From Rhododendron vialii (lineage: Eukaryota; Streptophyta; Magnoliopsida; Ericales; Ericaceae): a stretch of 64,000 nucleotides of DNA. Under the pieces are notes generated by a model. The model saw only the letters and a program-made list of their open reading frames with translations. It ran no database searches and was not told the DNA's origin. The stretch is from contig NC_080557.1 in NCBI RefSeq assembly GCF_030253575.1, positions 44,220,501-44,284,500 on the forward strand, given 5' to 3'. A program made the position numbers and the translations under genes. This document shows, in pieces, positions 24,657 to 37,100 of this stretch. The first letter of the stretch is position 1, and every line of letters starts with the position of its first letter.

Positions 24657-25156
24657 ATTCAAAATCCTTTCTCTCTCTACTTCATCTGTTAGGATTTCTG
24701 GGGGGGGGGGGGGGGGGGGGCTGCCGGCCCTTGCTCCACCTCCTCCTTTGCCGACCGCAGGTGGTGAGGAGAAGGCAGAGGTGGCGGCGGCGGTGGAGAG
24801 AGGGCGGAGAGGAGCTGGCAGTGGAGGAGGAGGCGATGGAGAAGGAAATGGCAGAGGCGAGAAAGATCTGGTTACGGAAGGGACATGACGGGCAACCGCC
24901 TCCCTCTGGTCTGGTGCTCGGGATAGCTCTGACGGAAGATGAAGTAGGGTGGATCGATTCCCTCCGGCAATAAGTCACAAGCTTCCTGGGTGGCGTTCGT
25001 TGGCGATTGATCCTTGGCCGGAGGTCCTTGAACCGGCTGTCTTTGGCTTGTTTTTTTCCCGGTTGGTTTTCCCAGTCCGGTGACTGTACCGGTCTGGTTT
25101 TTCCAGATCCGGTGGGCGTGGTAGGTGGGCGAATAAGTTTTCAGTTTGGTTAGGTT

Positions 25157-25564
25157 TGTTGAAATAAACAGTAAGCTTGATTTGGAACGTGTGGAACTAT
25201 TGTTTTGGAGGCTATGATTGCCTAGGGTAAGTTGGTGAAGAATGAAAGTCAGATAAGCCTGCAAGAAGAGCAAGAACAAAAACGTGGGTATTGAATTTAA
25301 GCTTCCGTATTTCCATTTGTGATCTTTGCATTTATTGCAAAGTTATCTACTTGTCTGTTTAATTTGCCTATAAAAGAATGTATTCTGATTATGTAAAATA
25401 TGTTAGTGGAGTAAGAGAATAAAAGAGTTACAGAGAGAGAAATTCCTTCTCTTTGTATGTTATTTTCAGATTGAATGAGTTCAATATATTGTGAGTGTGT
25501 TTGTGCAATTCTCTTGTGAGTTTCATACATTATAAGTGTGTGATCAATACTCCTCCACCCAACA
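25157..25564 (+). repeat. 5' LTR of copia element
   Basis: 408 bp, TG...CA ends. TATAAAAGAA near 25370 may be the promoter TATA box. Confidence 0.93.
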
Positions 25565-25567
25565 AAG

Positions 25568-25579
25568 TGGTATCAGAGC
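25568..25579 (+). other. Primer binding site (initiator tRNA-Met)
   Basis: TGGTATCAGAGC starts 4 bases after the 5' LTR. Confidence 0.9.
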
Positions 25580-26230
25580 TCTTAGGCTAATCCCGGAAAA
25601 AGAATCTCTCTCACAAAACATACCTTCGCCCTGCTATTTTTTCAAACAGACTCAAAATCAGTTTTTTTGGTGCTGCCCAGATTTTTTGAGTGCGCCGAAA
25701 AAAAGAACCATCTGTCTTTTCCACCAGAAAAACAGAAGTGATCGACACTCAGTTTTTCGATTCCATAAACTGAATCGTCTCACGCCGACGAGTTCAGTCC
25801 CAGCAAGATCGAAGCTGTCCGACTGGAGGTGAAAGCGCAGCTATTCATCTTCCACAAGTCTGGTGAACCAAGCCGAATCATTGAGACGAAGCCGGAGTGG
25901 TCACACCCGAAGCCAGACGGACGGTGTGTCTCTGTAGTTCCAGATTGAAGAAGCAATTTTTTCTTCTTTGGTTCCATCGTCAAAATCAAAGAAGAAAGGA
26001 GCAAGTGTCTTTGTTTTTGTAAAAAAAACAAAAGATCACATTTATTTCACCACCAGACAAGTTGTCTGATCCCATTACTCCTACCGAGCTACTTTCCATA
26101 AAAGCTGGTCCACCGAAGGTTCAATTGCAGTCTAACTCCTGTACTTTTGAAGTTATCTAGTCAAAGTTCAAAAGTTGCAAAGATTTCACTTTGACCCCAG
26201 TAAACTAGATTCCATCATTTCTAGTTTTCG

Positions 26231-29200
26231 ATGGCTAATGGAACATCCCAAGCTATTATTCCAAAGCTCACCAAGGACAATTATGATAATTGGTCCATCC
26301 AAATGAGAGCACTGCTGGGTGCTCAAGATGTTATGGAGGTGGTAGAAGAAGGTTACGATGAACCCGCCTCAAAAGAAGCTGAAACAGCTTTAAAGGAGGA
26401 ACAGAAGACTACACTTCGTGCCGAGCGAAAGAAGGATTGCAAAGCCAAGTCCATCATCTATCAAGGACTTGACGAAGCCACGTTCGAGATCATCGCTTCC
26501 GCCAAAACTTCCAAAGAAATTTGGGAGATGCTGCAGAAGACCTACAGAGGTGCTGACAAAGTAAAGAGGATTCGCCTTCAAACTCTACGAGGTGAATTCG
26601 AGTCTTTACGAATGAAATCCTCAGAATCTATTTCTGAGTATTATGCTCGAATTATGGTGGTTTCAAATCAAATGAGGAGAAATGGCGAAACTCTCACCGA
26701 CACGAGAGTTATAGAAAAGATCTTGCGATCTTTGGATCGCAGATTCGACTTCATCGTTGTTACGTTAGAAGAACTTAAAGACGTTTCAACCATGTCTATT
26801 GAAGAGCTCGTGGGTTCGCTGCAAGCCCACGAACAGAAGTTGCACAGAGACGATGATAGAGCCCCGGAACAAGCTCTACAAATGAAGTTATCCCTCAATG
26901 AAGGAAGGTACGAGCAAGGGGGGACATCTCAGAGGGGACGAGGCTATGGTTCCCATGGAAGAGGCTCTAGAAATTCAAATTCCAGAGGTAGAGGTGGCAG
27001 AGGATTCTCCAGAGGAGGGAATAAAAATCATGCTCCAAGAGGAGGTGGTCGAGGACAACAAAATTATGCTCCAAGAGGAGGTGGACGAGGACAACAAGGT
27101 CATAATCCACGAGGAGGAGGACAAGGCAGAAGAGGCAGTTACAACAATCGTTCGAACGTTGACAAAAGTAACGTTCAGTGTTACAATTGTGAAAAGTATG
27201 GCCACTATAGCAACGAGTGCCGGGGAAGATCAGCATCAGATCAAGTTGGCGAAATAGCCAACTATGCAGACAAGGAGCCATCAGGAGGAGATTCAATGAG
27301 TCTCATGGCACACAGCCCAATCGAGCAGGATCAAGGTACATGGTTTCTTGATTCTGGAGCCAGTAATCATATGACTGGCTCAAGGCAGCTTTTTACTGAA
27401 CTTGATGAAAAGGTTCAGGGAGATATTTCTTTTGGTGACCTCTCTAAAGTACCAGTTCGAGGGAGAGGTGATATTATAATCAAAAGGAAGAATGGAGATC
27501 ATGCATTCATCTCCAACGTCTACTATGTTCCAGACATGAAGACTAATATTCTTAGTCTTGGACAATTCCTTGAGAAAGGCTATCAAATTAGCCTGAAGGA
27601 TATGCAGCTGACGATTGCAGATGCTCGAGGGAAGCTGATAACTCGAGTAATGATGGCGAAGAACAGGATGTTTCCGCTAACTGTTCTTCATGACACACCA
27701 AAGTGCCTCAATGCCATTATCAATGACAAAGATTGGATATGGCATCTCAGATATGGGCACCTCAACTTTGAAAGCTTGAAGCTGTTGGCGAATAGGAAGA
27801 TGGTTAAGGGCTTACCTCATATTCAACGTCCAAATGAGGTATGCGAAAGCTGCATTCTTGGCAAACAACACCGCAATAACTTTGGAAAGCAAGTTGATTG
27901 GAAAGCATCTGTGCCTCTCGAGCTAGTACACACAGATGTTTGTGGTCCGTTAAAGCCAATCTCAAACAGTCAGAACAGATACTTCCTCACGTTTATCGAC
28001 GACTATAGCAGAAAGACGTGGGTATACTTTCTGAAATTGAAGTCAGAAGTATTTGAAAAGTTCAAAGAGTTCAAAGCTCTTGTTGAGAAAGGAAGCGGCT
28101 ACCACATTAAGACATTGCGGTCAGACCAAGGAGGAGAGTACACTGGAGATCAATTTGAGGGATTCCTTAGGCAACAAGGAATCAGACACCAGTGCACACC
28201 TGCCTATACTCCTCAACTAAACGGTGTAGCTGAGAGGAAGAATCGCACCATTCTCAACATGGCTAGAAGCATGTTGAAAGATAAAGACATGCCCAAGAGA
28301 TTTTGGGCCGAAGCAGTTCAGTGTGCAGTCTATCTACTGAACAGGTGTCCTACGAAGAATGTGCAGTCAAAGACACCACAAGAAGCATGGTCCACTCACA
28401 AGCCAGGTGTGGGTCATCTCAGAGTGTTTGGTTGTATTGCCTATGCTAAAGTTCCGGAGGCTAACAGAACCAAACTCGAAGACAAAGGAGTTAAGTGTAT
28501 CCTTATTGGATATGGTGACAGAACGATGGGATACAGGTTGTATAATCCCATCACTCAGAAGGTGATTTTCAGCAGAGATGTCATTTTTGAGGAAAATGAA
28601 TCCTGGAGCTGGGGTCAAATAGAAGCTACCAAGAATATGGAGCTAACACTTGAAGATGAAGAACAGGTACAAACCAGAGATGTACCTGGGAGACCAGAAG
28701 ATCAGCCAGCATCTTCCCATGGTTTCTCTTCACCACAACAAGGTGAACCATCCTCACCAGTTGAACAAGAAATTTCAGACATGAGGCCCAGAGGAATACG
28801 GAACTTGAATGATCTGTATCAAAATACAGATCAGATGGATGCAGATTTTACCATGTTCTGTCTGCAAATCAGTTGTGATCCAGTTAGTTTTGAGGAAGCT
28901 AATGGAGAAGACAAATGGAGGAAGGCTATGGATGAAGAGATTCAGTCCATAGAGAAGAACAAGACTTGGGAGCTGACTAACCTCCCAAATGGTCACAAGG
29001 CAATTGGAGCAAAATGGATCTACAAAGCTAAGAAGAATGCTCAAGGAGAGGTTCAGAGATATAAGGCAAGACTTGTAGCGAAAGGCTACAAACAAAGAGA
29101 GGGCATAGACTATGGTGAAGTGTTTGCCCCTGTTGCCAGAATGGAAACGATTAGGCTAATGATCGCATTAGCTGCTCAGAAGAGATGGAAGATCTACCAG

Positions 29201-30403
29201 TTGGATGTCAAGACAGCATTCCTGAATGGATTTCTAGAAGAAGAAATCTATATTGAGCAGCCACTTGGATATGTGAAGAAAGGTCATGAAGACAAAGTGT
29301 ACAAATTGACGAAGGCGCTATACGGGCTGAAGCAAGCGCCTCGTTCATGGAATACCAGAATTGATAAGTACTTCCAAGAGAATGGATTCGAGAAGTGCCC
29401 CTACGAACATGCACTCTATATGAAGAAGGAGATTGATGGAAGCCAGTTGTATGCATGCCTCTATGTTGATGACTTGATTTTTACAGGCAACAATCCAGCC
29501 ATGTTTGAAGCATTCAAGAAGACGATGTTTCAAGAGTTCGAAATGACGGACATCGGACTTATGGCTCACTTCCTAGGCATTGAAGTGACGCAAAGTGACG
29601 AAGGAATTTTTATCTCCCAAAGCAGGTATGCCATGGAGATACTGAAGAAGTACGAGATGGAGACATGCAATCCTGTGACGACTCCAGTCGACAGTGGACT
29701 GGAACTGAAGAAAAGTGATACTGGGAATGTTGATCCAACCTATTTCAAAAGCTTGGTTGGAAGTCTGCGATATCTAACCTGTACTAGGCCAGACATACTC
29801 TATGGTGTTGGGCTAGTCAGTCGATACATGGAGACGCCAGATCAGTTACACTTGTTCGCAGCAAAGCGGATTCTCCGCTACATCAAAGGAACTCATAATG
29901 ACGGACTGTTCTATCAGTCAGGTGGTGACCTGAATCTTTCCGGCTATTCAGATAGCGATTGGGGAAGAGACTTGGATGAAAGGAAGAGCACAACAGGGTT
30001 CGTTTTCTTCATTGGAGATACTGCCTTCACTTGGACTTCCAAGAAGCAAGCGATTGTGACGTTGTCATCTTGTGAAGCTGAGTATGTTGCCGCTAACTCA
30101 GCTGTCTGTCATGCTATATGGTTAAGGAATGTGCTGAAGCACTTGGGCTTTCTGCAAAAATTGCCCACAGAGATCTACGTCGACAACCGCTCTGCAGTTG
30201 CGCTTGCAAAGAACCCGACTCATCATGAAAGAAGCAAGCACATCGATACCCGCTACCACTTCATCAGAGAGCATGTAAAAGCAAAGGAAGTGGAGTTAGT
30301 TTCTTGCAGGACATATGATCAAGCAGCTGATATCTTTACGAAGCCCCTCAAACATGAAGTTTTCGTAAAAATGAAGACAATGCTTGGAATGAAGAATCTC
30401 TGA
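26231..30403 (+). CDS. gag-pol: Gag-Pol polyprotein of Ty1/copia element
   Basis: One uninterrupted 1390-residue ORF. Copia-type Gag (UBN2-like) starts [21 protein letters not shown] Gly/Arg-rich stretch (about 225-310) precedes the CCHC knuckle [14 protein letters not shown] at residue 317. Protease [13 protein letters not shown] has its catalytic Asp at 374. The GAG pre-integrase segment is followed by integrase with D569, D632, E668 (DD35E), reverse transcriptase with LYVDDLIF (YVDD 1078-1081), and RNase [10 protein letters not shown] with D1241. It ends [20 protein letters not shown]. The product is processed by its own protease and copies element RNA in cytoplasmic particles before integration. 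Every catalytic motif is intact, so this copy may still be competent. The 667-bp leader before the ATG has short ORFs only. Confidence 0.96.
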   Translation: MANGTSQAIIPKLTKDNYDNWSIQMRALLGAQDVMEVVEEGYDEPASKEAETALKEEQKTTLRAERKKDCKAKSIIYQGLDEATFEIIASAKTSKEIWEMLQKTYRGADKVKRIRLQTLRGEFESLRMKSSESISEYYARIMVVSNQMRRNGETLTDTRVIEKILRSLDRRFDFIVVTLEELKDVSTMSIEELVGSLQAHEQKLHRDDDRAPEQALQMKLSLNEGRYEQGGTSQRGRGYGSHGRGSRNSNSRGRGGRGFSRGGNKNHAPRGGGRGQQNYAPRGGGRGQQGHNPRGGGQGRRGSYNNRSNVDKSNVQCYNCEKYGHYSNECRGRSASDQVGEIANYADKEPSGGDSMSLMAHSPIEQDQGTWFLDSGASNHMTGSRQLFTELDEKVQGDISFGDLSKVPVRGRGDIIIKRKNGDHAFISNVYYVPDMKTNILSLGQFLEKGYQISLKDMQLTIADARGKLITRVMMAKNRMFPLTVLHDTPKCLNAIINDKDWIWHLRYGHLNFESLKLLANRKMVKGLPHIQRPNEVCESCILGKQHRNNFGKQVDWKASVPLELVHTDVCGPLKPISNSQNRYFLTFIDDYSRKTWVYFLKLKSEVFEKFKEFKALVEKGSGYHIKTLRSDQGGEYTGDQFEGFLRQQGIRHQCTPAYTPQLNGVAERKNRTILNMARSMLKDKDMPKRFWAEAVQCAVYLLNRCPTKNVQSKTPQEAWSTHKPGVGHLRVFGCIAYAKVPEANRTKLEDKGVKCILIGYGDRTMGYRLYNPITQKVIFSRDVIFEENESWSWGQIEATKNMELTLEDEEQVQTRDVPGRPEDQPASSHGFSSPQQGEPSSPVEQEISDMRPRGIRNLNDLYQNTDQMDADFTMFCLQISCDPVSFEEANGEDKWRKAMDEEIQSIEKNKTWELTNLPNGHKAIGAKWIYKAKKNAQGEVQRYKARLVAKGYKQREGIDYGEVFAPVARMETIRLMIALAAQKRWKIYQLDVKTAFLNGFLEEEIYIEQPLGYVKKGHEDKVYKLTKALYGLKQAPRSWNTRIDKYFQENGFEKCPYEHALYMKKEIDGSQLYACLYVDDLIFTGNNPAMFEAFKKTMFQEFEMTDIGLMAHFLGIEVTQSDEGIFISQSRYAMEILKKYEMETCNPVTTPVDSGLELKKSDTGNVDPTYFKSLVGSLRYLTCTRPDILYGVGLVSRYMETPDQLHLFAAKRILRYIKGTHNDGLFYQSGGDLNLSGYSDSDWGRDLDERKSTTGFVFFIGDTAFTWTSKKQAIVTLSSCEAEYVAANSAVCHAIWLRNVLKHLGFLQKLPTEIYVDNRSAVALAKNPTHHERSKHIDTRYHFIREHVKAKEVELVSCRTYDQAADIFTKPLKHEVFVKMKTMLGMKNL

Positions 30404-30412
30404 GAATCAAGC

Positions 30413-30423
30413 TTAAGGGGGGA
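30413..30423 (+). other. Polypurine tract of copia element
   Basis: TTAAGGGGGGA directly precedes the 3' LTR start TGTTG. Confidence 0.85.
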
Positions 30424-30831
30424 TGTTGAAATAAACAGTAAGCTTGATTTGGAACGTGTGGAACTATTGTTTTGGAGGCTATGATTGCCTAGGGTAAGTT
30501 GGTGAAGAATGAAAGTCAGATAAGCCTGCAAGAAGAGCAAGAACAAAAACGTGGGTATTGAATTTAAGCTTCCGTATTTCCATTTGTGATCTTTGCATTT
30601 ATTGCAAAGTTATCTACTTGTCTGTTTAATTTGCCTATAAAAGAATGTATTCTGATTATGTAAAATATGTGAGTGGAGTAAGAGAATAAGAGAGTTACAG
30701 AGAGAGAAATTCCTTCTCTTTGTATGTTATTTTCAGATTGAATGAGTTCAATATATTGTGAGTGTGTTTGTGCAATTCTCTTGTGAGTTTCATACATTAT
30801 AAGTGTGTGATCAATACTCCTCCACCCAACA
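30424..30831 (+). repeat. 3' LTR of copia element
   Basis: 408 bp, same ends as the 5' LTR, two base differences noted, followed by AGGTT. Confidence 0.93.
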
Positions 30832-31142
30832 AGGTTTTCTGTTTTGGTTTGGTGTTGATTTCATCTGTGCTTATGACTAGGGTTTGAACTGGGTGTCCTT
30901 TTGAGCTCTACTACTGAAATCGGAGACGGGCTCCATACCTTGCATTTATGTATGATCTGCTTTTGCAGTATGTGTTTTGGAGCCTCATAGTAGATGTGTT
31001 TCGGTGTCTAGATTTTAGTGGTTTTGGTTCATTCTTGTATTTTTTATGAAATCGTTGTAGTCTTCGGGCTTTTACCTTTGGGTATTGTGAATTGAATTGA
31101 TTGCCTGTTAAAAAAAAAAAAAAAATGGGAACACACACATAT

Positions 31143-31164
31143 GTGGAGAGAGAGAGAGAGAGAG
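31143..31164. repeat. GA microsatellite
   Basis: (GA)n immediately downstream (on the gene strand) of the QCR8-like reading frame. Confidence 0.85.
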
Positions 31165-31335
31165 TTACGAGTAGGTTGCTACGAGAGGGGTGAGGAGGAG
31201 TGTGGCGTTGATCCAATTCACGGAGACTTTGTGGTGCATCTTATCCGGAAGATCCTTCCAGAGACCAGACATCACCTTCTGCTTGAACCACAGAGCGTAC
31301 ACCACCTCCTTCTTCCTCACCAGTAGCTTCCCCAT
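31165..31335 (-). CDS. QCR8-like protein (cytochrome bc1 complex subunit 8), first exon or truncated copy
   Basis: Reads MGKLLVRKKEVVYALWFKQK, then VMSGLWKDLPDKMHHKVSVN and WINATLLLTPLVATYS. This strongly resembles plant ubiquinol-cytochrome c reductase subunit 8, a ~72-residue inner mitochondrial membrane protein of respiratory complex III. The frame stops after 56 residues, about 16 short of the usual C-terminus. A possible donor (TC then GTAACT) lies just before that stop, so this may be exon 1 with exon 2 to the left, beyond the retroposon insertion. I did not find that exon. One residue is missing relative to the family ALSPFQQKVM region (here ALWFKQKVM). The 5' side (31336-31460) looks like a CT/GA-rich leader. 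It could equally be a pseudogene. Confidence 0.6.
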   Translation of the reverse strand: MGKLLVRKKEVVYALWFKQKVMSGLWKDLPDKMHHKVSVNWINATLLLTPLVATYS

Positions 31336-31623
31336 CTCCACCACCACCCACCACCTCCTTCTTCTTCTACTGCTTTCTCTCTCTTCCACGCGCACGCTTG
31401 GCTTAGCGTTAGCGGTGCTCTCTATCTTCCACCACCTTCTGGCCCTTCTTTAGATGAGTGAAAATGGAACCACTTCGTTTGGTAACTCATCCCCCTCCCC
31501 CAGCTGTGACAAGATTCGAGTCTCATGAGGAGTGAAGCTTTGGACTCTCGGTGCTAATTCTAACACTCCATTAATCCCTATTAATGTATATAATATTGAA
31601 AAAAAAAATCACTAATTTTTCCA

Positions 31624-32190
31624 ACACCGTTGCAATATTTGAACCTTGCGTTCTGAAGACCGGAGTTAGAACCCACGCGACTTTAGTAAACAACACCGTT
31701 CAGATATTCTAACCTCCTGTTCTAGGGATGTGAGGTTAATACGACGTCATTTACAATGCCGTTTTGAATATTAAAGATTTTAGACCTCTTGTGTGGAACA
31801 TGTAAGGTTAAAGAATATTAGTAATGATGTGACGTCATTACAGATGATCTTTGCGTTTAGAATATTAAAGATTTTAGACCTCTTGTGTGGAACATGTGAG
31901 GTTAAAGAATATTAGTAATGATGTGATGTCATTACAGATGATCTTTGCGTTTACGATGTTGTTACAATAGTTGAACCTCTTGTTTTGAAGACTGAAGTTA
32001 AAGACCCACACGACTTTAGTAAACAACACTTGAATATTCTAACATTCTATTTCGAGGACACGAGGTTTATAGAATCACATTTACGACGACGCTGTTTTGA
32101 ATATTTAGATTTTAGACGTCTTGAGTGGAACATGCGAGGTCAAAGGACATTAGACGACGTCGTTACAGATGATTTTTGCGTTTCTGCTTC
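31624..32190. repeat. Degenerate tandem repeats with ACGTCAT motifs
   Basis: A 94-bp unit (containing ATTAAAGATTTTAGACCTCT) is tandemly duplicated at about 31766-31859 and 31860-31953. A larger, more diverged unit (GACTTTAGTAAACAACAC core) recurs with an offset of about 332 bp (31624-31738 versus 31956-32070). No ORF is conserved. Confidence 0.7.
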
Positions 32191-34163
32191 TTTATTTTTC
32201 TTTATTTTTTGCTTTTTTGTAAAATTTTGCAGAAAAGCGATTATTCCAGAGAATACTGCGATGTGGGCTTCTTTCTTGATGGGCTATTTCTCTTCCTATG
32301 GGCCTGTCTGTCCCTATTTGTTGCTTCTCTTCTCTTCTCTTCTGTGCAATCTACTTTCTCATATGCAATAACAACCATAATAAACAGAATTTAGACTTGT
32401 CGTTTAAATGATTTCTAACTCTCTGGCTCATAAAAAATAAGTACTATTTATAAAGAAAGGGTAAATTTTCTCCCATACGTTTCTCATTTTTTCCTTAATT
32501 ATTACTATTTCTTGTCTTACCTTATTTTTCACATCCAGACAGACCATAAGTTTTTTCTTGTTTTTGAAGGGGAGAAAATATAGAGAGAGCACTAACTATT
32601 GTTGGAAAATTTATTTAATGCCATTGGGACACCACCAAGTGGTACCCCAGGCCTCTTCTCCACCACCCATTGTAGTGGCATTCAAGACAAAGTGTATGGA
32701 TCTCACCATAATGTGCGGTGAAAATGGAGTGGGGTACTGAATAATTACTTCTATTGTTGGGGGATAATGTCGAAAGGAAAGGCCATTAATGAAGTAGCTA
32801 ATTGCAAATAAAAAATGCTTTATTTTTGCTAGTAAATAAAAAACAAAAGAACAAAAACGGCGAGTGACAATAAATAGTGCTTTTTTTATTAGAGTATTTC
32901 GTTTTGTGAACTTTTCCCATCTTTCTTCTTAAACCATACAAGAGGAGTATTTTTTTAAACTTCTCTCCTTCCATTGTAATTCACATTTTTTTTAAAAACT
33001 ATTTTCCATTTCCCTACGGGGTAGAGAAGATAATGAACATATTTTGTCAAAAAAGAACCCTTTTTTATTTTTTATTTTTTTAAGAAAGCTCTACTTTTAA
33101 AAAAAAAAAAGAAAGGTTATTGAACAACATAAGCATCATAAATAACTATACTTCCCTTCCATTAATTTCCCTTTACAAGTCCGAAATCCAAATAGTTTTG
33201 ACCGCAACTTGCAACAAGGCTGTGACAAAAGATGCACCACTTTTCTGAAAACGATAATCGTAGCCAAATGATGTCACCGCATTTGTCGAAAAAGATGAAT
33301 GTTATGCAGCACAAGATCCTGAATAATGTTCTGATCTTCCTACAGCAGCAGAGCCAGCTAAACACGAAACATTATTTATCCCGAAAGAAGCGTAGCTCAA
33401 ACCCAAAAAAAAGTCCGAAGATATAAAGTAACCTAAACAGTAGCAAGCAAAGATTGTCACAGACTAACAGACCAAGAAACAAAATAATAAATCATAAACG
33501 CGACCGAGCAATAGGATGACACGAAAAAAGAACACCTCACATGATCGGTATCTCTAAGTTCCAAGCTCCGAAAAAACATCAATGCAATCTGGATGCCTCA
33601 AGCATAACCAGATACAACTAAGAAATTTAACTTTATTTCCATGATTCGTGCTTATGCTAACACAGTATGTACTCCAGTTTGCTTGAATGGAAAATCCACA
33701 CACAAGAAAAAGTAAGACTCACTTGTATAATACAGAGAATAATTATAGCTTATGATAATGTATCACCTCACATAAAGGCTACAAGCGTTTTCTTCTCGCA
33801 CCTAAGTGCATTCCCAAATCCGTTGGGCCAAAGGCTGTTGGCACAACTCAGCACAACTCAGATCGGCAGAAAGATAATAGTACCCAGATAAGCTAGCCTA
33901 GTCTGTTATGGTAACTATGAAGGGACAACTCAACGAATAATTTCATATCTTTAACAAGAGTATTTCTTTAGACAACAGCACAATGTAATAGGCCACTGCA
34001 GAATAGGTTCAGAAAGAGCTTACAGAAGTTAATAGTTAAATATTATTTTGAAGATACAAAACAATTATATATTGGCCAAGCAAAGAGAGAAAATGAGGTG
34101 TCAAAGAAAACTGAAAATGCTATAGATAAAAATTCAAACCTTTGTTTGAAAAGATGAAACCAT
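32191..34163. other. Intergenic and probable 3' UTR of the coiled-coil gene
   Basis: AT-rich sequence with homopolymer runs near 32880-33110 and no supported coding exon. The right part probably holds the 3' UTR of the minus-strand gene that ends at 34164. Confidence 0.45.
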
Positions 34164-37100
34164 TTATGCAGGATCTGAGCGTGTTTCCAATTCTTCCTCG
34201 GGTAGGCGGATAAAGGAGCTTAATGGGGTAACACTTGGGGAGATCACTTGCGGACTTCTTGCCTCAACTTGGGCGGAGGGAGAAGCTGTAGTTTGTATGG
34301 CACCAATGGAATGCATATTGCTCAATGAAGGTGCCTTGATAGGGTAAACTTCAGTAACCTGTTCACTGCCCTCATCCAAGTACACAACATCTTGCATGGT
34401 CAACTGGTGGTATTCAACAATCTCCCTGAGAAAACGGTTCTCCCGTGCAAAGACCGAGTTTTCCTGCGCCAATCGAGCTTTCTCTGCCAGAAGTGACTCA
34501 AGTTGAAGCCGTATCTGATATGCAAAATATGGGCATTAGAATATTCTATTTTGTTGGGAACAGAAAAAGGAGGCAGCAAAATCTTAACTAAAATGGGAAA
34601 GATGAACAAAAACCATACAAATTCTACTGCAAAAACTATAACTGTTCTAACTTTAAGGATTAGATACAAAACTCCAATAACTGTTTAAAAAACAGGTGTT
34701 GCACACAATACATTCTAAAAAATAATCACGGAGGTTCAAATCAGTAACAATACAGAGTGTTTTTTTGCAGTAACAATATGTCAAACACGAGAAGCAAGAA
34801 AGGAAGAAGTTAGAGAAGAAAAGGGAAGAAGGAACTCTTTAGCACAATAAGAAAGAAGTAATACCAAATCTTCATCCTCTGGGTTATCTCCCTTTTCAAG
34901 ACTCTCTCTAAGGATTCTATTTTCTTCTTCCAGCTGACCGCAACGATCCTTCGCAAAAGCTAGGTCTGCTTTGACTGTCTTCAGCTCGCGAAGAAGAAGC
35001 TTTGCTTTGGCAGCCATTGCCATGGCAACCTGCAACGTTAACCGGAAGGCATATCATGCATCTCATTGATGCAAGCAAACTTCAATTCATTTAAAACTGC
35101 ATTTGTGGTAACCAAACTTCTATGGATTAATTGCCCCATGGTTCCTGTCACGTCTTTAAATTCCTGCTCGCATCTTCACTTTGCTACCATGATTAATGAA
35201 GTGAAGGTCAGCAAAAGAACCATGACGTCCGGCAATATGAAGAAGACCCTTTTGCAAAAAATACAGGCTAACTGAAGATAAGTTATGAGTGAATTCAGAA
35301 AAGCAGCAACTTGCGTAGCCATGTTCTGGTGGACTGCACATCGAACACAACGTGTCTAGCGCAAGATAAAATTATAGAATTGTGTCATAAGTATAAAATA
35401 AATCAACGTTATTGGTTATGCGTACAAGAACCAACTTGGTTACTTCAATTGTAGTATTCCATTACTTAAAAAAAGAAAGTCAGGCCGTACATCCATGATA
35501 CTTCACTATTTAAACCAGTGATACACAGTTGCCACCTTACGTCGCGAGATGCCTTCAGTTGGATTTCTAGATCAGTCTCCATCTGCTGTAGCACCTCTGC
35601 TCGCATCAGGGGCTGTTGGACTTGGCGTGTGCTACCAACATTTGACATCGGCTTCTGTTTCTCGGAACTGCCACCTTTTTTCCTTATTTGCAGCTTGCGA
35701 GTTTCTTGAATGATGTCTGCGGTCCGGTTTTCCACAATATTTAGACCCTCCTGAAAAAGTGGAGGGCGCCAGTGATTAAAAAAAGTTGAGTCAAGGTCAG
35801 CTGCCTTCAGAATATTGGGAAATTGTCAACGGGTTTTCTAATAAAAAACCAATGGCAGAATGTGGAGGATGACATGATGGTGGTGACAAATTAGCATGGA
35901 TAGCGTCGATCATTGCAACCAGTTACCAAATAAAAATTCATTTCCAACCCACCAACCTTGAACTGAGCACATTTTACATACTCCCAAAAGAATCTCCCAA
36001 ATTCACCTCTAGGCTTACCTCAAGGGCATTGCCGATGGTGCCGCCTATAAAAGTTAGGGAAGATGTAATTGCACCTAGGCCCTTCTGTAATGCAGGATTT
36101 TCTGTCTTCTGACGGCCCTCATGTGAATGATTTGGGCTGTGATACTGCAGCTAACACATGGATAAACGAATCAAATCATAAGACCAGCACATGTCAGAGC
36201 ATTTGAAGAAAAAATGACGACCAGGTGTCTGAGAGAGGATTCTACTTCGCAACTAAACACACCTAAAGGGCAGAACCCATTTCTAACAAACTAGCTCCAT
36301 AGCTATCATCATTCAGACAAAATCTTTAAACCTGATTCTCACCTGACTCCTTGTTTCGGTACCAGACATCTGTGGTCTTGTTCTTCCAGGTGTTTCAGAT
36401 TGTTGTGTGTCATTATCATCATCTATAATGGCTTTAGCTTTCCGAGCCAGACCTCCCCAAAATCCATGTTTAGGTTCACTCAAATTTTTCATTGATGTGT
36501 ATTCATGGGTGGCGGAATCCTAAAAATCACAAACACCACACTGATGAGCAAAAGAAATATACTTTTAATGCCACTAGTAAAACTTACTGAAACACAAAAT
36601 AAACAACTACTCCAAAGTCTCCAACTAATCCAAAAAGGAATAGGCAGTGGGACGTGTACACCCTTTCTCTCAAGCAAGCACAAATGTGTCTGGAAAGAAA
36701 AAACCCTGATTAGAGGGGCCTTATATATTGCTGATAAGAGAGAGATGAGAGGTAACACGCATGTGTGAGCATGTCAGCTGGTATCTAGTTCATTCTTCGT
36801 AACTTAGGTGGGAATTGAAGAGTAAGACCCAACAAAACATGAAAAGGTAGATGAGAGAGACAAAAGGTAGGGATTTTAAAATCATGTCCAGGATCTACTT
36901 TTGTCACTTCGAGCAAAGTTTTTTTCCCCTGAATTTCATTGGCATCTTGAGTTCAATGATGGAATAACCAAACCGGATTTGGATAAAATTGAACTTTAAA
37001 TTAGCTCCGCTCTGCTAGACATTCCCCCTGTAGTATGTCTAGCCCTCTAAGCGGTAGAGAAAATTCGGAAACTGACCAGGCTTTCTTTAAGGTGGACAAA

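Larger units (their letters stand above)
25157..30831 (+). mobile_element. Complete, intact Ty1/copia LTR retrotransposon
   Basis: A 5675-bp element with 408-bp LTRs (TGTTGAAATAAAC ... CCCAACA), 5-bp target duplication AGGTT (25152-25156 and 30832-30836), tRNA-Met primer site, a single 1390-codon gag-pol ORF with copia domain order, and a purine tract before the 3' LTR. I found two substitutions between the LTRs (T/G and A/G near 25409 and 25427), about 0.5 percent, so it is young. Lineage within copia is not assigned. Confidence 0.95.
24657..31123 (+). mobile_element. Poly(A)-tailed retroposon split by a copia element
   Basis: Flanked by a 14-bp target duplication AATGGGAACACACA at 24643-24656 and 31124-31137, with an A tail at 31110-31123. 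Excluding the copia insertion it is about 790 bp: 24657-25156 (with a 21-base G run at 24700-24720 and a GC-rich part) plus 30837-31123. It has the hallmarks of L1-mediated insertion. I cannot say whether it is a truncated LINE or a processed transcript. Confidence 0.72.

Noticed and set aside
24644..24973. 109-codon ORF starting before the G run
   Set aside because: It crosses the retroposon border and the poly-G tract; Gly/Arg-rich composition, no family recognised.
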